A stretch of DNA of 64,000 nt from Gymnothorax reevesii (GCA_029721435.1 CM056573.1:71552001-71616000), one strand, 5' to 3'; shown: positions 9,768-25,500, counted from the first letter of the stretch. The notes: generated by a model from the letters alone, not told the origin. Program-made: numbers and translations.

Positions 9768-12700
9768 AAATGGATCAGCGGAGGTTTCAAATTCTCCGGC
9801 AGCTACAGGTCTCAAAAAAGTTGGGACACTTGTAAAAAGGGGCTTTAAAAGCATTGAATTTCTAAGAGAATCAGCTGAAAGAACATTTAGCAAGTAATTA
9901 AGTTAACTGTCATCTGCTGCGCAACATGATTACTTATAAAAGGGTTGTCATTGAGAGGCTGAGTTTCTCAGAAGTAAAGATGGCCAGAAGCTCTCCCACC
10001 TGTGAAGGCTTGCATAAAAAAAAATGTTGAATACTTTAAAAACACTGCTCCTCGACGTTAAATTGCAAAGGCATTGAAGGTCTCATCATCTTCAGTACAT
10101 GACATCATCAAAAGATTCAGAGTAACTGGAAAAATCTCTGCCTGTAAGGGACTAGGCCGAGACCTTTACTGGATGCCCTTTATCTTTGGACCCTCAGATG
10201 CCACTGCATCACTCACCGGCATGATTCTTGGGATTCTGCAATAATAGAGAAAGAAAAAACATCACTGATTATACCTAGAACTGCCACAAGGTCATTCTGA
10301 CCTCCATTAGTCCCAGTGCAAAAGAATGTAAATGGACTATATAGGGGCTGACTATGGAGCTAGTCAGATTGGCAGCTCAAAGCACTTGACAGTAGCCTAA
10401 TACCTCACGTATGCCCATTTATGCAACACATTCATACACTGACGGCTACGCAAGGCAGTCAACTGCATCTTGGTTGACTGCATTTTGTTACTTTTAGAAT
10501 GGTGTGCAGGCGCATATATAAGCCAGTTGCTGTCATGACGTCAGAATCAATTTGTTCTCCCATTTTGCAGGTAGAAATTGTGATTGTCACAGAGCTGTTC
10601 TTCTATTCATTTAGTTTATTTAGTAAGCTGGTTAGGATACCAGAAAAAGAAATTAATCAGAGGAAATGGATGAATGTAAGTCAGGCTTTGGCAAAGCTTC
10701 AGGACATGAGTTCTTGTGAGTCAGATGGAGAAGAAATATCAGGGCTCAGTGATGCTTCTAGGTCTAGTGAATCCGACTCCGATTTTGAAACTGAATGCGA
10801 TCGTGAGCCACACGGTAAAGGTATCACAGCTGCTGGGCAAACTAAGCCTTTGATGCCAGGAAGGTCACCAAAACTGGATATTTATTCACGTCATAACGCT
10901 TAGGTTTCACAGCATAATTTCAAGTCCAAATACTTTGAAACATTTAAAATTAGCCACAATAGCCAACAAATTGAAGCTTTAAAGCTCTGACCTCTATACT
11001 ATTTAATCAATGAAGAATCTTAGCAAAACACCATTTATTGTCCTCTGAATTCTGAAAGTACTTTGAAATGCTTTCACTGAGGCAACACCTCACAGCTTAA
11101 AAGTATTACAAAGAGTGGTGCATTTTTGTCAATAAAGAGGATGCAGCCATATTTCCACGTCATCCATGCCATGATGAAGGGAGACGCAGTAGCGCAGTGG
11201 AGAGCATGGGCTTGACTTGGGATGGAAAGATTCTGTGTTCCAGTCCTTGCCTTAGCCTGTGCAAAGTGTTCTCAGGCAAAACTCTTCACTTCCACACTGC
11301 CTCACTCTACCCAGGTGTACAAATGGGTCCCAGCAAAATTGTCAGGGAAACTTGACTGAGAGCAGTGGGAGAACCCGAGTTGGACTAGTGCCCCATCGAG
11401 GGGGTTTAGCAATACTCCTATTTGCTTCATGTCACAGAAACCAGGGTTAAACACAGGCCTGGTGGGCCTCCAGGCATGACCTCTACGCCTGGTTAGAAAT
11501 GGTCTTTATTCCGTCTGAGCAGCGCTCATTTAGAAAACAAGAAGGGCACTTGGTAGAGCTCATACCTCCGCCAAGCCCACATGTAAGTATTATTGGTTCT
11601 GGATCCAGGAGAGTATCATCCAGACCAACAACAGCTGTGATTAGTTCCTCTTTTAGGGCAGATTCTATTCAGTGCTGAAATTTTCTGAAAATCTGTTCAT
11701 TACAGAAGGACATACCGAATTGTTCCGAATATAAGACGATTCTGGATATGAGACTACTCCCCTTTCTCAAGTCATATTTTGGAAAAAATAGGGTTTTGAT
11801 GATAAAATCTTGTTTTAGTCACTAAAGAATAATAATCATCGCAAAAATTTCTTTGAAAATACTGATAAAACAAACTGAAAGAAAAACCAATATAAAAGAT
11901 TGCAGGCTGTTGTTTTGCGCCATCTATTGTTGTGAACATGTATTGAGTATAGACTTTAAAACGCACACACAGGATGACTGTTATTGTTAGAAGCCTAGTC
12001 CACGGAAAATACGACGACCCCATTTCTCCGCTGTGACGTGTCTTTAATGGAACGGCGGAGGCGTCAAAGATAAAACAGGGTCACTTGAGCAAAAAGAGAG
12101 GAAATAGTAAACATGCCCGATGGACGAGAGATGCTAATTTACTGAGATTCCGCAGAGAAGTCACTGTTATGTCAAAGACGCAGAGTGCATCGTATGCCTG
12201 TTCCGTGGATATGTAAAAAGCACCGTTGCCATAAACATATCTCCCCAGCGGGCCACAGTACGAAGTAGATTCCCAGTCCGTCGTGGAAACATATACTGGT
12301 GTACGTGCGATTAGGTAGTGATTGTTTTTAAATTTCATTTGATTTCATTTGACACACTCTTTTTACTTGAACAAAAGATTGACCGCGATTCCGTACCATG
12401 CTTTCTGTTAACGTTCTGACAAAATGTGGCAGCCCTCCATGCTTAGGGTCGGGCGTGTAAAGTCACCGAACAGGCCTTGTGGTGACGTGTCTTAAATGGA
12501 ACACTCGAGGCGTCATAAATCAGACCGGGTCACTTGAGCAGAAGAAAACAAAGGAGTAAACAAGCCCGATGGATGAGAGGTTCGAATTCTCTTGGATTCT
12601 GCTGAGAAGTCGCTTTGACGTCAAAGAGCCAGAGTGCATCGAATGTTCATTTTGTTGCTATAACAACAGCACCGTTGCTATAAACAACTCTGCCCAGGGA

Positions 12701-12957
12701 GCCGACGGAAGAATGCTGATTCTCAGTCCGTGTCCAATGCTCATGGAAAGATGTCCAGGAGTACGTGCGATTTGGCAGTGATTTTATTTTTATGAAATTA
12801 GATTTTAATTGACTCACTCTTTGTTTAAACAAAAAAAAAAAAAAAATGCGCGATTCAGTAGCATGCTTTCTGTTTACGTATTGACAAAATGTGCCTGCCC
12901 TCCACTTAGCCGTCGGGCTTGTCTTGTGACCAAACAGGCTCTGCTGTGACGTGACTT
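9768..12957 (+). repeat. Array unit 4 (3190 bp)
   Basis: ORF at 10499-10903. A private cluster of changes lies at about 11484-11536: two substitutions, a one-base loss in the AGCAGCTGCTC stretch and a T-to-A change. Another private change (A to T) is at 11956. It is the last unit with gaTaaaatc. Confidence 0.95.
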
Positions 12958-15900
12958 AAATGGATCAGCGGAGGTTTCAAATTCTCCGGCAGCTACAGGT
13001 CTCAAAAAAGTTGGGACACTTGTAAAAAGGGGCTTTAAAAGCATTGAATTTCTAAGAGAATCAGCTGAAAGAACATTTAGCAAGTAATTAAGTTAACTGT
13101 CATCTGCTGCGCAACATGATTACTTATAAAAGGGTTGTCATTGAGAGGCTGAGTTTCTCAGAAGTAAAGATGGCCAGAAGCTCTCCCACCTGTGAAGGCT
13201 TGCATAAAAAAAAATGTTGAATACTTTAAAAACACTGCTCCTCGACGTTAAATTGCAAAGGCATTGAAGGTCTCATCATCTTCAGTACATGACATCATCA
13301 AAAGATTCAGAGTAACTGGAAAAATCTCTGCCTGTAAGGGACTAGGCCGAGACCTTTACTGGATGCCCTTTATCTTTGGACCCTCAGATGCCACTGCATC
13401 ACTCACCGGCATGATTCTTGGGATTCTGCAATAATAGAGAAAGAAAAAACATCACTGATTATACCTAGAACTGCCACAAGGTCATTCTGACCTCCATTAG
13501 TCCCAGTGCAAAAGAATGTAAATGGACTATATAGGGGCTGACTATGGAGCTAGTCAGATTGGCAGCTCAAAGCACTTGACAGTAGCCTAATACCTCACGT
13601 ATGCCCATTTATGCAACACATTCATACACTGACGGCTACGCAAGGCAGTCAACTGCATCTTGGTTGACTGCATTTTGTTACTTTTAGAATGGTGTGCAGG
13701 CGCATATATAAGCCAGTTGCTGTCATGACGTCAGAATCAATTTGTTCTCCCATTTTGCAGGTAGAAATTGTGATTGTCACAGAGCTGTTCTTCTATTCAT
13801 TTAGTTTATTTAGTAAGCTGGTTAGGATACCAGAAAAAGAAATTAATCAGAGGAAATGGATGAATGTAAGTCAGGCTTTGGCAAAGCTTCAGGACATGAG
13901 TTCTTGTGAGTCAGATGGAGAAGAAATATCAGGGCTCAGTGATGCTTCTAGGTCTAGTGAATCCGACTCCGATTTTGAAACTGAATGCGATCGTGAGCCA
14001 CACGGTAAAGGTATCACAGCTGCTGGGCAAACTAAGCCTTTGATGCCAGGAAGGTCACCAAAACTGGATATTTATTCACGTCATAACGCTTAGGTTTCAC
14101 AGCATAATTTCAAGTCCAAATACTTTGAAACATTTAAAATTAGCCACAATAGCCAACAAATTGAAGCTTTAAAGCTCTGACCTCGATACTATTTAATCAA
14201 TGAAGAATCTTAGCAAAACACCATTTATTGTCCTCTGAATTCTGAAAGTACTTTGAAATGCTTTCACTGAGGCAACACCTCACAGCTTAAAAGTATTACA
14301 AAGAGTAGTGCATTTTTGTCAATAAAGAGGATGCAGCCATATTTCCACGTCATCCATGCCATGATGAAGGGAGACGCAGTAGCGCAGTGGAGAGCATGGG
14401 CTTGACTTGGGATGGAAAGATTCTGTGTTCCAGTCCTTGCCTTAGCCTGTGCAAAGTGTTCTCAGGCAAAACTCTTCACTTCCACACTGCCTCACTCTAC
14501 CCAGGTGTACAAATGGGTCCCAGCAAAATTGTCAGGGAAACTTGACTGAGAGCAGTGGGAGAACCCGAGTTGGACTAGTGCCCCATCGAGGGGGTTTAGC
14601 AATACTCCTATTTGCTTCATGTCACAGAAACCAGGGTTAAACACAGGCCTGGTGGGCCTCCAGGCATGACCTCCACGCCTGGTTAGAAATAGTCTTTATT
14701 CCGTCTGAGCAGCTGCTCATTTTGAAAACAAGAAGGGCACTTGGTAGAGCTCATACCTCCGCCAAGCCCACATGTAAGTATTATTGGTTCTGGATCCAGG
14801 AGAGTATCATCCAGACCAACAACAGCTGTGATTAGTTCCTCTTTTAGGGCAGATTCTATTCAGTGCTGAAATTTTCTGAAAATCTGTTCATTACATAAGG
14901 ACATACCGAATTGTTCCGAATATAAGACGATTCTGGATATGAGACTACTCCCCTTTCTCAAGTCATATTTTGGAAAAAATAGGGTTTTGATGACAAAATC
15001 TTGTTTTAGTCACTAAAGAATAATAATCATCGCAAAAATTTCTTTGAAAATACTGATAAAACAAACTGAAAGAAAAACCAATATAAAAGATTGCAGGCTG
15101 TTGTTTTGCGCCATCTATTGTTGTGAACATGTATTGAGTATAGACTATAAAACGCACACACAGGATGACTGTTATTGTTAGAAGCCTAGTCCACGGAAAA
15201 TACGACGACCCCATTTCTCCGCTGTGACGTGTCTTTAATGGAACGGCGGAGGCGTCAAAGATAAAACAGGGTCACTTGAGCAAAAAGAGAGGAAATAGTA
15301 AACATGCCCGATGGACGAGAGATGCTAATTTACTGAGATTCCGCAGAGAAGTCACTGTTATGTCAAAGACGCAGAGTGCATCGTATGCCTGTTCCGTGGA
15401 TATGTAAAAAGCACCGTTGCCATAAACATATCTCCCCAGCGGGCCACAGTACGAAGTAGATTCCCAGTCCGTCGTGGAAACATATACTGGTGTACGTGCG
15501 ATTAGGTAGTGATTGTTTTTAAATTTCATTTGATTTCATTTGACACACTCTTTTTACTTGAACAAAAGATTGACCGCGATTCCGTACCATGCTTTCTGTT
15601 AACGTTCTGACAAAATGTGGCAGCCCTCCATGCTTAGGGTCGGGCGTGTAAAGTCACCGAACAGGCCTTGTGGTGACGTGTCTTAAATGGAACACTCGAG
15701 GCGTCATAAATCAGACCGGGTCACTTGAGCAGAAGAAAACAAAGGAGTAAACAAGCCCGATGGATGAGAGGTTCGAATTCTCTTGGATTCTGCTGAGAAG
15801 TCGCTTTGACGTCAAAGAGCCAGAGTGCATCGAATGTTCATTTTGTTGCTATAACAACAGCACCGTTGCTATAAACAACTCTGCCCAGGGAGCCGACGGA

Positions 15901-16146
15901 AGAATGCTGATTCTCAGTCCGTGTCCAATGCTCATGGAAAGATGTCCAGGAGTACGTGCGATTTGGCAGTGATTTTATTTTTATGAAATTAGATTTTAAT
16001 TGACTCACTCTTTGTCTAAACAAAAAAAAAAAAAATGCGCGATTCAGTAGCATGCTTTCTGTTTACGTATTGACAAAATGTGCCTGCCCTCCACTTAGCC
16101 GTCGGGCTTGTCTTGTGACCAAACAGGCTCTGCTGTGACGTGACTT
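12958..16146 (+). repeat. Array unit 5 (3189 bp)
   Basis: ORF at 13689-14093. Private changes are at about 14185 and 14307. It is the first unit with gaCaaaatc (about 14994) and with attacaTaagg (14896), while it still has gtgCCCC. Confidence 0.95.
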
Positions 16147-19100
16147 AAATGGATCAGCGGAGGTTTCAAATTCTCCGGCAGCTACAGGTCTCAAAAAAGT
16201 TGGGACACTTGTAAAAAGGGGCTTTAAAAGCATTGAATTTCTAAGAGAATCAGCTGAAAGAACATTTAGCAAGTAATTAAGTTAACTGTCATCTGCTGCG
16301 CAACATGATTACTTATAAAAGGGTTGTCATTGAGAGGCTGAGTTTCTCAGAAGTAAAGATGGCCAGAAGCTCTCCCACCTGTGAAGGCTTGCATAAAAAA
16401 AAATGTTGAATACTTTAAAAACACTGCTCCTCGACGTTAAATTGCAAAGGCATTGAAGGTCTCATCATCTTCAGTACATGACATCATCAAAAGATTCAGA
16501 GTAACTGGAAAAATCTCTGCCTGTAAGGGACTAGGCCGAGACCTTTACTGGATGCCCTTTATCTTTGGACCCTCAGATGCCACTGCATCACTCACCGGCA
16601 TGATTCTTGGGATTCTGCAATAATAGAGAAAGAAAAAACATCACTGATTATACCTAGAACTGCCACAAGGTCATTCTGACCTCCATTAGTCCCAGTGCAA
16701 AAGAATGTAAATGGACTATATAGGGGCTGACTATGGAGCTAGTCAGATTGGCAGCTCAAAGCACTTGACAGTAGCCTAATACCTCACGTATGCCCATTTA
16801 TGCAACACATTCATACACTGACGGCTACGCAAGGCAGTCAACTGCATCTTGGTTGACTGCATTTTGTTACTTTTAGAATGGTGTGCAGGCGCATATATAA
16901 GCCAGTTGCTGTCATGACGTCAGAATCAATTTGTTCTCCCATTTTGCAGGTAGAAATTGTGATTGTCACAGAGCTGTTCTTCTATTCATTTAGTTTATTT
17001 AGTAAGCTGGTTAGGATACCAGAAAAAGAAATTAATCAGAGGGAATGGATGAATGTAAGTCAGGCTTTGGCAAAGCTTCAGGACATGAGTTCTTGTGAGT
17101 CAGATGGAGAAGAAATATCAGGGCTCAGTGATGCTTCTAGGTCTAGTGAATCCGACTCCGATTTTGAAACTGAATGCGATCGTGAGCCACACGGTAAAGG
17201 TATCACAGCTGCTGGGCAAACTAAGCCTTTGATGCCAGGAAGGTCACCAAAACTGGATATTTATTCACGTCATAACGCTTAGGTTTCACAGCATAATTTC
17301 AAGTCCAAATACTTTGAAACATTTAAAATTAGCCACAATAGCCAACAAATTGAAGCTTTAAAGCTCTGACCTCTATACTATTTAATCAATGAAGAATCTT
17401 AGCAAAACACCATTTATTGTCCTCTGAATTCTGAAAGTACTTTGAAATGCTTTCACTGAGGCAACACCTCACAGCTTAAAAGTATTACAAAGAGTGGTGC
17501 ATTTTTGTCAATAAAGAGGATGCAGCCATATTTCCACGTCATCCATGCCATGATGAAGGGAGACGCAGTAGCGCAGTGGAGAGCATGGGCTTGACTTGGG
17601 ATGGAAAGATTCTGTGTTCCAGTCCTTGCCTTAGCCTGTGCAAAGTGTTCTCAGGCAAAACTCTTCACTTCCACACTGCCTCACTCTACCCAGGTGTACA
17701 AATGGGTCCCAGCAAAATTGTCAGGGAAACTTGACTGAGAGCAGTGGGAGAACCCGAGTTGGACTAGTGTCCCATCGAGGGGGTTTAGCGATACTCCTAT
17801 TTGCTTCATGTCACAGAAACCAGGGTTAAACACAGGCCTGGTGGGCCTCCAGGCATGACCTCCACGCCTGGTTAGAAATAGTCTTTATTCCGCCTGAGCA
17901 GCTGCTCATTTTGAAAACAAGAAGGGCACTTGGTAGAGCTCATACCTCCGCCAAGCCCACATGTAAGTATTATTGGTTCTGGATCCAGGAGAGTATCATC
18001 CAGACCAACAACAGCTGTGATTAGTTCCTCTTTTAGGGCAGATTCTATTCAGTGCTGAAATTTTCTGAAAATCTGTTCATTACAGAAGGACATACCGAAT
18101 TGTTCCGAATATAAGACGATTCTGGATATGAGACTACTCCCCTTTCTCAAGTCATATTTTGGAAAAAATAGGGTTTTGATGACAAAATCTTGTTTTAGTC
18201 ACTAAAGAATAATAATCATCGCAAAAATTTCTTTGAAAATACTGATAAAACAAACTGAAAGAAAAACCAATATAAAAGATTGCAGGCTGTTGTTTTGCGC
18301 CATCTATTGTTGTGAACATGTATTGAGTATAGACTATAAAACGCACACACAGGATGACTGTTATTGTTAGAAGCCTAGTCCACGGAAAATACGACGACCC
18401 CATTTCTCCGCTGTGACGTGTCTTTAATGGAACGGCGGAGGCGTCAAAGATAAAACAGGGTCACTTGAGCAAAAAGAGAGGAAATAGTAAACATGCCCGA
18501 TGGACGAGAGATGCTAATTTACTGAGATTCCGCAGAGAAGTCACTGTTATGTCAAAGACGCAGAGTGCATCGTATGCCTGTTCCGTGGATATGTAAAAAG
18601 CACCGTTGCCATAAACATATCTCCCCAGCGGGCCACAGTACGAAGTAGATTCCCAGTCCGTCGTGGAAACATATACTGGTGTACGTGCGATTAGGTAGTG
18701 ATTGTTTTTAAATTTCATTTGATTTCATTTGACACACTCTTTTTACTTGAACAAAAGATTGACCGCGATTCCGTACCATGCTTTCTGTTAACGTTCTGAC
18801 AAAATGTGGCAGCCCTCCATGCTTAGGGTCGGGCGTGTAAAGTCACCGAACAGGCCTTGTGGTGACGTGTCTTAAATGGAACACTCGAGGCGTCATAAAT
18901 CAGACCGGGTCACTTGAGCAGAAGAAAACAAAGGAGTAAACAAGCCCGATGGATGAGAGGTTCGAATTCTCTTGGATTCTGCTGAGAAGTCGCTTTGACG
19001 TCAAAGAGCCAGAGTGCATCGAATGTTCATTTTGTTGCTATAACAACAGCACCGTTGCTATAAACAACTCTGCCCAGGGAGCCGACGGAAGAATGCTGAT

Positions 19101-19337
19101 TCTCAGTCCGTGTCCAATGCTCATGGAAAGATGTCCAGGAGTACGTGCGATTTGGCAGTGATTTTATTTTTATGAAATTAGATTTTAATTGACTCACTCT
19201 TTGTTTAAACAAAAAAAAAAAAAAAATGCGCGATTCAGTAGCATGCTTTCTGTTTACGTATTGACAAAATGTGCCTGCCCTCCACTTAGCCGTCGGGCTT
19301 GTCTTGTGACCAAACAGGCTCTGCTGTGACGTGACTT
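16147..19337 (+). repeat. Array unit 6 (3191 bp)
   Basis: ORF at 16878-17282 with a private Lys-to-Glu change. It is the first unit with gtgTCCC (about 17769). It shares ttagcGatac and ccgCctgagc with units 11 and 15. Confidence 0.95.
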
Positions 19338-22300
19338 AAATGGATCAGCGGAGGTTTCAAATTCTCCGGCAGCTACAGGTCTCAAAAAAGTTGGGACACT
19401 TGTAAAAAGGGGCTTTAAAAGCATTGAATTTCTAAGAGAATCAGCTGAAAGAACATTTAGCAAGTAATTAAGTTAACTGTCATCTGCTGCGCAACATGAT
19501 TACTTATAAAAGGGTTGTCATTGAGAGGCTGAGTTTCTCAGAAGTAAAGATGGCCAGAAGCTCTCCCACCTGTGAAGGCTTGCATAAAAAAAAATGTTGA
19601 ATACTTTAAAAACACTGCTCCTCGACGTTAAATTGCAAAGGCATTGAAGGTCTCATCATCTTCAGTACATGACATCATCAAAAGATTCAGAGTAACTGGA
19701 AAAATCTCTGCCTGTAAGGGACTAGGCCGAGACCTTTACTGGATGCCCTTTATCTTTGGACCCTCAGATGCCACTGCATCACTCACCGGCATGATTCTTG
19801 GGATTCTGCAATAATAGAGAAAGAAAAAACATCACTGATTATACCTAGAACTGCCACAAGGTCATTCTGACCTCCATTAGTCCCAGTGCAAAAGAATGTA
19901 AATGGACTATATAGGGGCTGACTATGGAGCTAGTCAGATTGGCAGCTCAAAGCACTTGACAGTAGCCTAATACCTCACGTATGCCCATTTATGCAACACA
20001 TTCATACACTGACGGCTACGCAAGGCAGTCAACTGCATCTTGGTTGACTGCATTTTGTTACTTTTAGAATGGTGTGCAGGCGCATATATAAGCCAGTTGC
20101 TGTCATGACGTCAGAATCAATTTGTTCTCCCATTTTGCAGGTAGAAATTGTGATTGTCACAGAGCTGTTCTTCTATTCATTTAGTTTATTTAGTAAGCTG
20201 GTTAGGATACCAGAAAAAGAAATTAATCAGAGGAAATGGATGAATGTAAGTCAGGCTTTGGCAAAGCTTCAGGACATGAGTTCTTGTGAGTCAGATGGAG
20301 AAGCAATATCAGGGCTCAGTGATGCTTCTAGGTCTAGTGAATCCGACTCCGATTTTGAAACTGAATGCGATCGTGAGCCACACGGTAAAGGTATCACAGC
20401 TGCTGGGCAAACTAAGCCTTTGATGCCAGGAAGGTCACCAAAACTGGATATTTATTCACGTCATAACGCTTAGGTTTCACAGCATAATTTCAAGTCCAAA
20501 TACTTTGAAACATTTAAAATTAGCCACAATAGCCAACAAATTGAAGCTTTAAAGCTCTGACCTCTATACTATTTAATCAATGAAGAATCTTAGCAAAACA
20601 CCATTTATTGTCCTCTGAATTCTGAAAGTACTTTGAAATGCTTTCACTGAGGCAACACCTCACAGCTTAAAAGTATTACAAAGAGTGGTGCATTTTTGTC
20701 AATAAAGAGGATGCAGCCATATTTCCACGTCATCCATGCCATGATGAAGGGAGACGCAGTAGCGCAGTGGAGAGCATGGGCTTGACTTGGGATGGAAAGA
20801 TTCTGTGTTCCAGTCCTTGCCTTAGCCTGTGCAAAGTGTTCTCAGGCAAAACTCTTCACTTCCACACTGCCTCACTCTACCCAGGTGTACAAATGGGTCC
20901 CAGCAAAATTGTCAGGGAAACTTGACTGAGAGCAGTGGGAGAACCCGAGTTGGACTAGTGTCCCATCGAGGGGGTTTAGCAATACTCCTATTTGCTTCAT
21001 GTCACAGAAACCAGGGTTAAACACAGGCCTGGTGGGCCTCCAGGCATGACCTCCACGCCTGGTTAGAAATAGTCTTTATTCCGTCTGAGCAGCTGCTCAT
21101 TTTGAAAACAAGAAGGGCACTTGGTAGAGCTCATACCTCCGCCAAGCCCACATGTAAGTATTATTGGTTCTGGATCCAGGAGAGTATCATCCAGACCAAC
21201 AACAGCTGTGATTAGTTCCTCTTTTAGGGCAGATTCTATTCAGTGCTGAAATTTTCTGAAAATCTGTTCATTACAGAAGGACATACCGAATTGTTCCGAA
21301 TATAAGACGATTCTGGATATGAGACTACTCCCCTTTCTCAAGTCATATTTTGGAAAAAATAGGGTTTTGATGACAAAATCTTGTTTTAGTCACTAAAGAA
21401 TAATAATCATCGCAAAAATTTCTTTGAAAATACTGATAAAACAAACTGAAAGAAAAACCAATATAAAAGATTGCAGGCTGTTGTTTTGCGCCATCTATTG
21501 TTGTGAACATGTATTGAGTATAGACTATAAAACGCACACACAGGATGACTGTTATTGTTAGAAGCCTAGTCCACGGAAAATACGACGACCCCATTTCTCC
21601 GCTGTGACGTGTCTTTAATGGAACGGCGGAGGCGTCAAAGATAAAACAGGGTCACTTGAGCAAAAAGAGAGGAAATAGTAAACATGCCCGATGGACGAGA
21701 GATGCTAATTTACTGAGATTCCGCAGAGAAGTCACTGTTATGTCAAAGACGCAGAGTGCATCGTATGCCTGTTCCGTGGATATGTAAAAAGCACCGTTGC
21801 CATAAACATATCTCCCCAGCGGGCCACAGTACGAAGTAGATTCCCAGTCCGTCGTGGAAACATATACTGGTGTACGTGCGATTAGGTAGTGATTGTTTTT
21901 AAATTTCATTTGATTTCATTTGACACACTCTTTTTACTTGAACAAAAGATTGACCGCGATTCCGTACCATGCTTTCTGTTAACGTTCTGACAAAATGTGG
22001 CAGCCCTCCATGCTTAGGGTCGGGCGTGTAAAGTCACCGAACAGGCCTTGTGGTGACGTGTCTTAAATGGAACACTCGAGGCGTCATAAATCAGACCGGG
22101 TCACTTGAGCAGAAGAAAACAAAGGAGTAAACAAGCCCGATGGATGAGAGGTTCGAATTCTCTTGGATTCTGCTGAGAAGTCGCTTTGACGTCAAAGAGC
22201 CAGAGTGCATCGAATGTTCATTTTGTTGCTATAACAACAGCACCGTTGCTATAAACAACTCTGCCCAGGGAGCCGACGGAAGAATGCTGATTCTCAGTCC

Positions 22301-22527
22301 GTGTCCAATGCTCATGGAAAGATGTCCAGGAGTACGTGCGATTTGGCAGTGATTTTATTTTTATGAAATTAGATTTTAATTGACTCACTCTTTGTTTAAA
22401 CAAAAAAAAAAATAAATGCGCGATTCAGTAGCATGCTTTCTGTTTACGTATTGACAAAATGTGCCTGCCCTCCACTTAGCCGTCGGGCTTGTCTTGTGAC
22501 CAAACAGGCTCTGCTGTGACGTGACTT
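19338..22527 (+). repeat. Array unit 7 (3190 bp)
   Basis: ORF at 20069-20473 with a private Glu-to-Ala change in the acidic stretch. Otherwise it is close to the consensus. Confidence 0.95.
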
Positions 22528-25500
22528 AAATGGATCAGCGGAGGTTTCAAATTCTCCGGCAGCTACAGGTCTCAAAAAAGTTGGGACACTTGTAAAAAGG
22601 GGCTTTAAAAGCATTGAATTTCTAAGAGAATCAGCTGAAAGAACATTTAGCAAGTAATTAAGTTAACTGTCATCTGCTGCGCAACATGATTACTTATAAA
22701 AGGGTTGTCATTGAGAGGCTGAGTTTCTCAGAAGTAAAGATGGCCAGAAGCTCTCCCACCTGTGAAGGCTTGCATAAAAAAAAAATGTTGAATACTTTAA
22801 AAACACTGCTCCTCGATGTTAAATTGCAAAGGCATTGAAGGTCTCATCATCTTCAGTACATGACATCATCAAAAGATTCAGAGTAACTGGAAAAATCTCT
22901 GCCTGTAAGGGACTAGGCCGAGACCTTTACTGGATGCCCTTTATCTTTGGACCCTCAGATGCCACTGCATCACTCACGGGCATGATTCTTGGGATTCTGC
23001 AATAATAGAGAAAGAAAAAACATCACTGATTATACCTAGAACTGCCACAAGGTCATTCTGACCTCCATTAGTCCCAGTGCAAAAGAATGTAAATGGACTA
23101 TATAGGGGCTGACTAGAGCTAGTCAGATTGGCAGCTCAAAGCACTTGACAGTAGCCTAATACCTCACGTATGCCCATTTATGCAACACATTCATACACTG
23201 ACGGCTACGCAAGGCAGTCAACTGCATCTTGGTTGACTGCATTTTGTTACTTTTAGAATGGTGTGCAGGCGCATATATAAGCCAGTTGCTGTCATGACGT
23301 CAGAATCAATTTGTTCTCCCATTTTGCAGGTAGAAATTGTGATTGTCACAGAGCTGTTCTTCTATTCATTAAGTTTATTTAGTAAGCTGGTTAGGATACC
23401 AGAAAAAGAAATTAATCAGAGGAAATGGATGAATGTAAGTCAGGCTTTGGCAAAGCTTCAGGACATGAGTTCTTGTGAGTCAGATGGAGAAGAAATATCA
23501 GGGCTCAGTGATGCTTCTAGGTCTAGTGAATCCGACTCCGATTTTGAAACTGAATGCGATCGTGAGCCACACGGTAAAGGTATCACAGCTGCTGGGCAAA
23601 CTAAGCCTTTGATGCCAGGAAGGTCACCAAAACTGGATATTTATTCACGTCATAACGCTTAGGTTTCACAGCATAATTTCAAGTCCAAATACTTTGAAAC
23701 ATTTAAAATTAGCCACAATAGCCAACAAATTGAAGCTTTAAAGCTCTGACCTCTATACTATTTAATCAATGAAGAATCTTAGCAAAACACCATTTATTGT
23801 CCTCTGAATTCTGAAAGTACTTTGAAATGCTTTCACTGAGGCAACACCTCACAGCTTAAAAGTATTACAAAGAGTGGTGCATTTTTGTCAATAAAGAGGA
23901 TGCAGCCATATTTCCACGTCATCCATGCCATGATGAAGGGAGACGCAGTAGCGCAGTGGAGAGCATGGGCTTGACTTGGGATGGAAAGATTCTGTGTTCC
24001 AGTCCTTGCCTTAGCCTGTGCAAAGTGTTCTCAGGCAAAACTCTTCACTTCCACACTGCCTCACTCTACCCAGGTGTACAAATGGGTCCCAGCAAAATTG
24101 TCAGGGAAACTTGACTGAGAGCAGTGGGAGAACCCGAGTTGGACTAGTGTCCCATCGAGGGGGTTTAGCAATACTCCTATTTGCTTCATGTCACAGAAAC
24201 CAGGGTTAAACACAGGCCTGGTGGGCCTCCAGGCATGACCTCCACGCCTGGTTAGAAATAGTCTTTATTCCGTCAGAGCAGCTGCTCATTTTGAAAACAA
24301 GAAGGGCACTTGGTAGAGCTCATACCTCCGCCAAGCCCACATGTAAGTATTATTGGTTCTGGATCCAGGAGAGTATCATCCAGACCAACAACAGCTGTGA
24401 TTAGTTCCTCTTTTAGGGCAGATTCTATTCAGTGCTGAAATTTTCTGAAAATCTGTTCATTACATAAGGACATACCGAATTGTTCCGAATATAAGACGAT
24501 TCTGGATATGAGACTACTCCCCTTTCTCAAGTCATATTTTGGAAAAAATAGGGTTTTGATGACAAAATCTTGTTTTAGTCACTAAAGAATAATAATCATC
24601 GCAAAAATTTCTTTGAAAATACTGATAAAACAAACTGAAAGAAAAACCAATATAAAAGATTGCAGGCTGTTGTTTTGCGCCATCTATTGTTGTGAACATG
24701 TATTGAGTATAGACTATAAAACGCACACACAGGATGACTGTTATTGTTAGAAGCCTAGTCCACGGAAAATACGACGACCCCATTTCTCCGCTGTGACGTG
24801 TCTTTAATGGAACGGCGGAGGCGTCAAAGATAAAACAGGGTCACTTGAGCAAAAAGAGAGGAAATAGTAAACATGCCCGATGGACGAGAGATGCTAATTT
24901 ACTGAGATTCCGCAGAGAAGTCACTGTTATGTCAAAGACGCAGAGTGCATCGTATGCCTGTTCCGTGGATATGTAAAAAGCACCGTTGCCATAAACATAT
25001 CTCCCCAGCGGGCCACAGTACGAAGTAGATTCCCAGTCCGTCGTGGAAACATATACTGGTGTACGTGCGATTAGGTAGTGATTGTTTTTAAATTTCATTT
25101 GATTTCATTTGACACACTCTTTTTACTTGAACAAAAGATTGACCGCGATTCCGTACCATGCTTTCTGTTAACGTTCTGACAAAATGTGGCAGCCCTCCAT
25201 GCTTAGGGTCGGGCGTGTAAAGTCACCGAACAGGCCTTGTGGTGACGTGTCTTAAATGGATCACTCGAGGCGTCATAAATCAGACCGGGTCACTTGAGCA
25301 GAAGAAAACAAAGGAGTAAACAAGCCCGATGGATGAGAGGTTCGAATTCTCTTGGATTCTGCTGAGAAGTCGCTTTGACGTCAAAGAGCCAGAGTGCATC
25401 GAATGTTCATTTTGTTGCTATAACAACAGCACCGTTGCTATAAACAACTCTGCCCAGGGAGCCGACGGAAGAATGCTGATTCTCAGTCCGTGTCCAATGC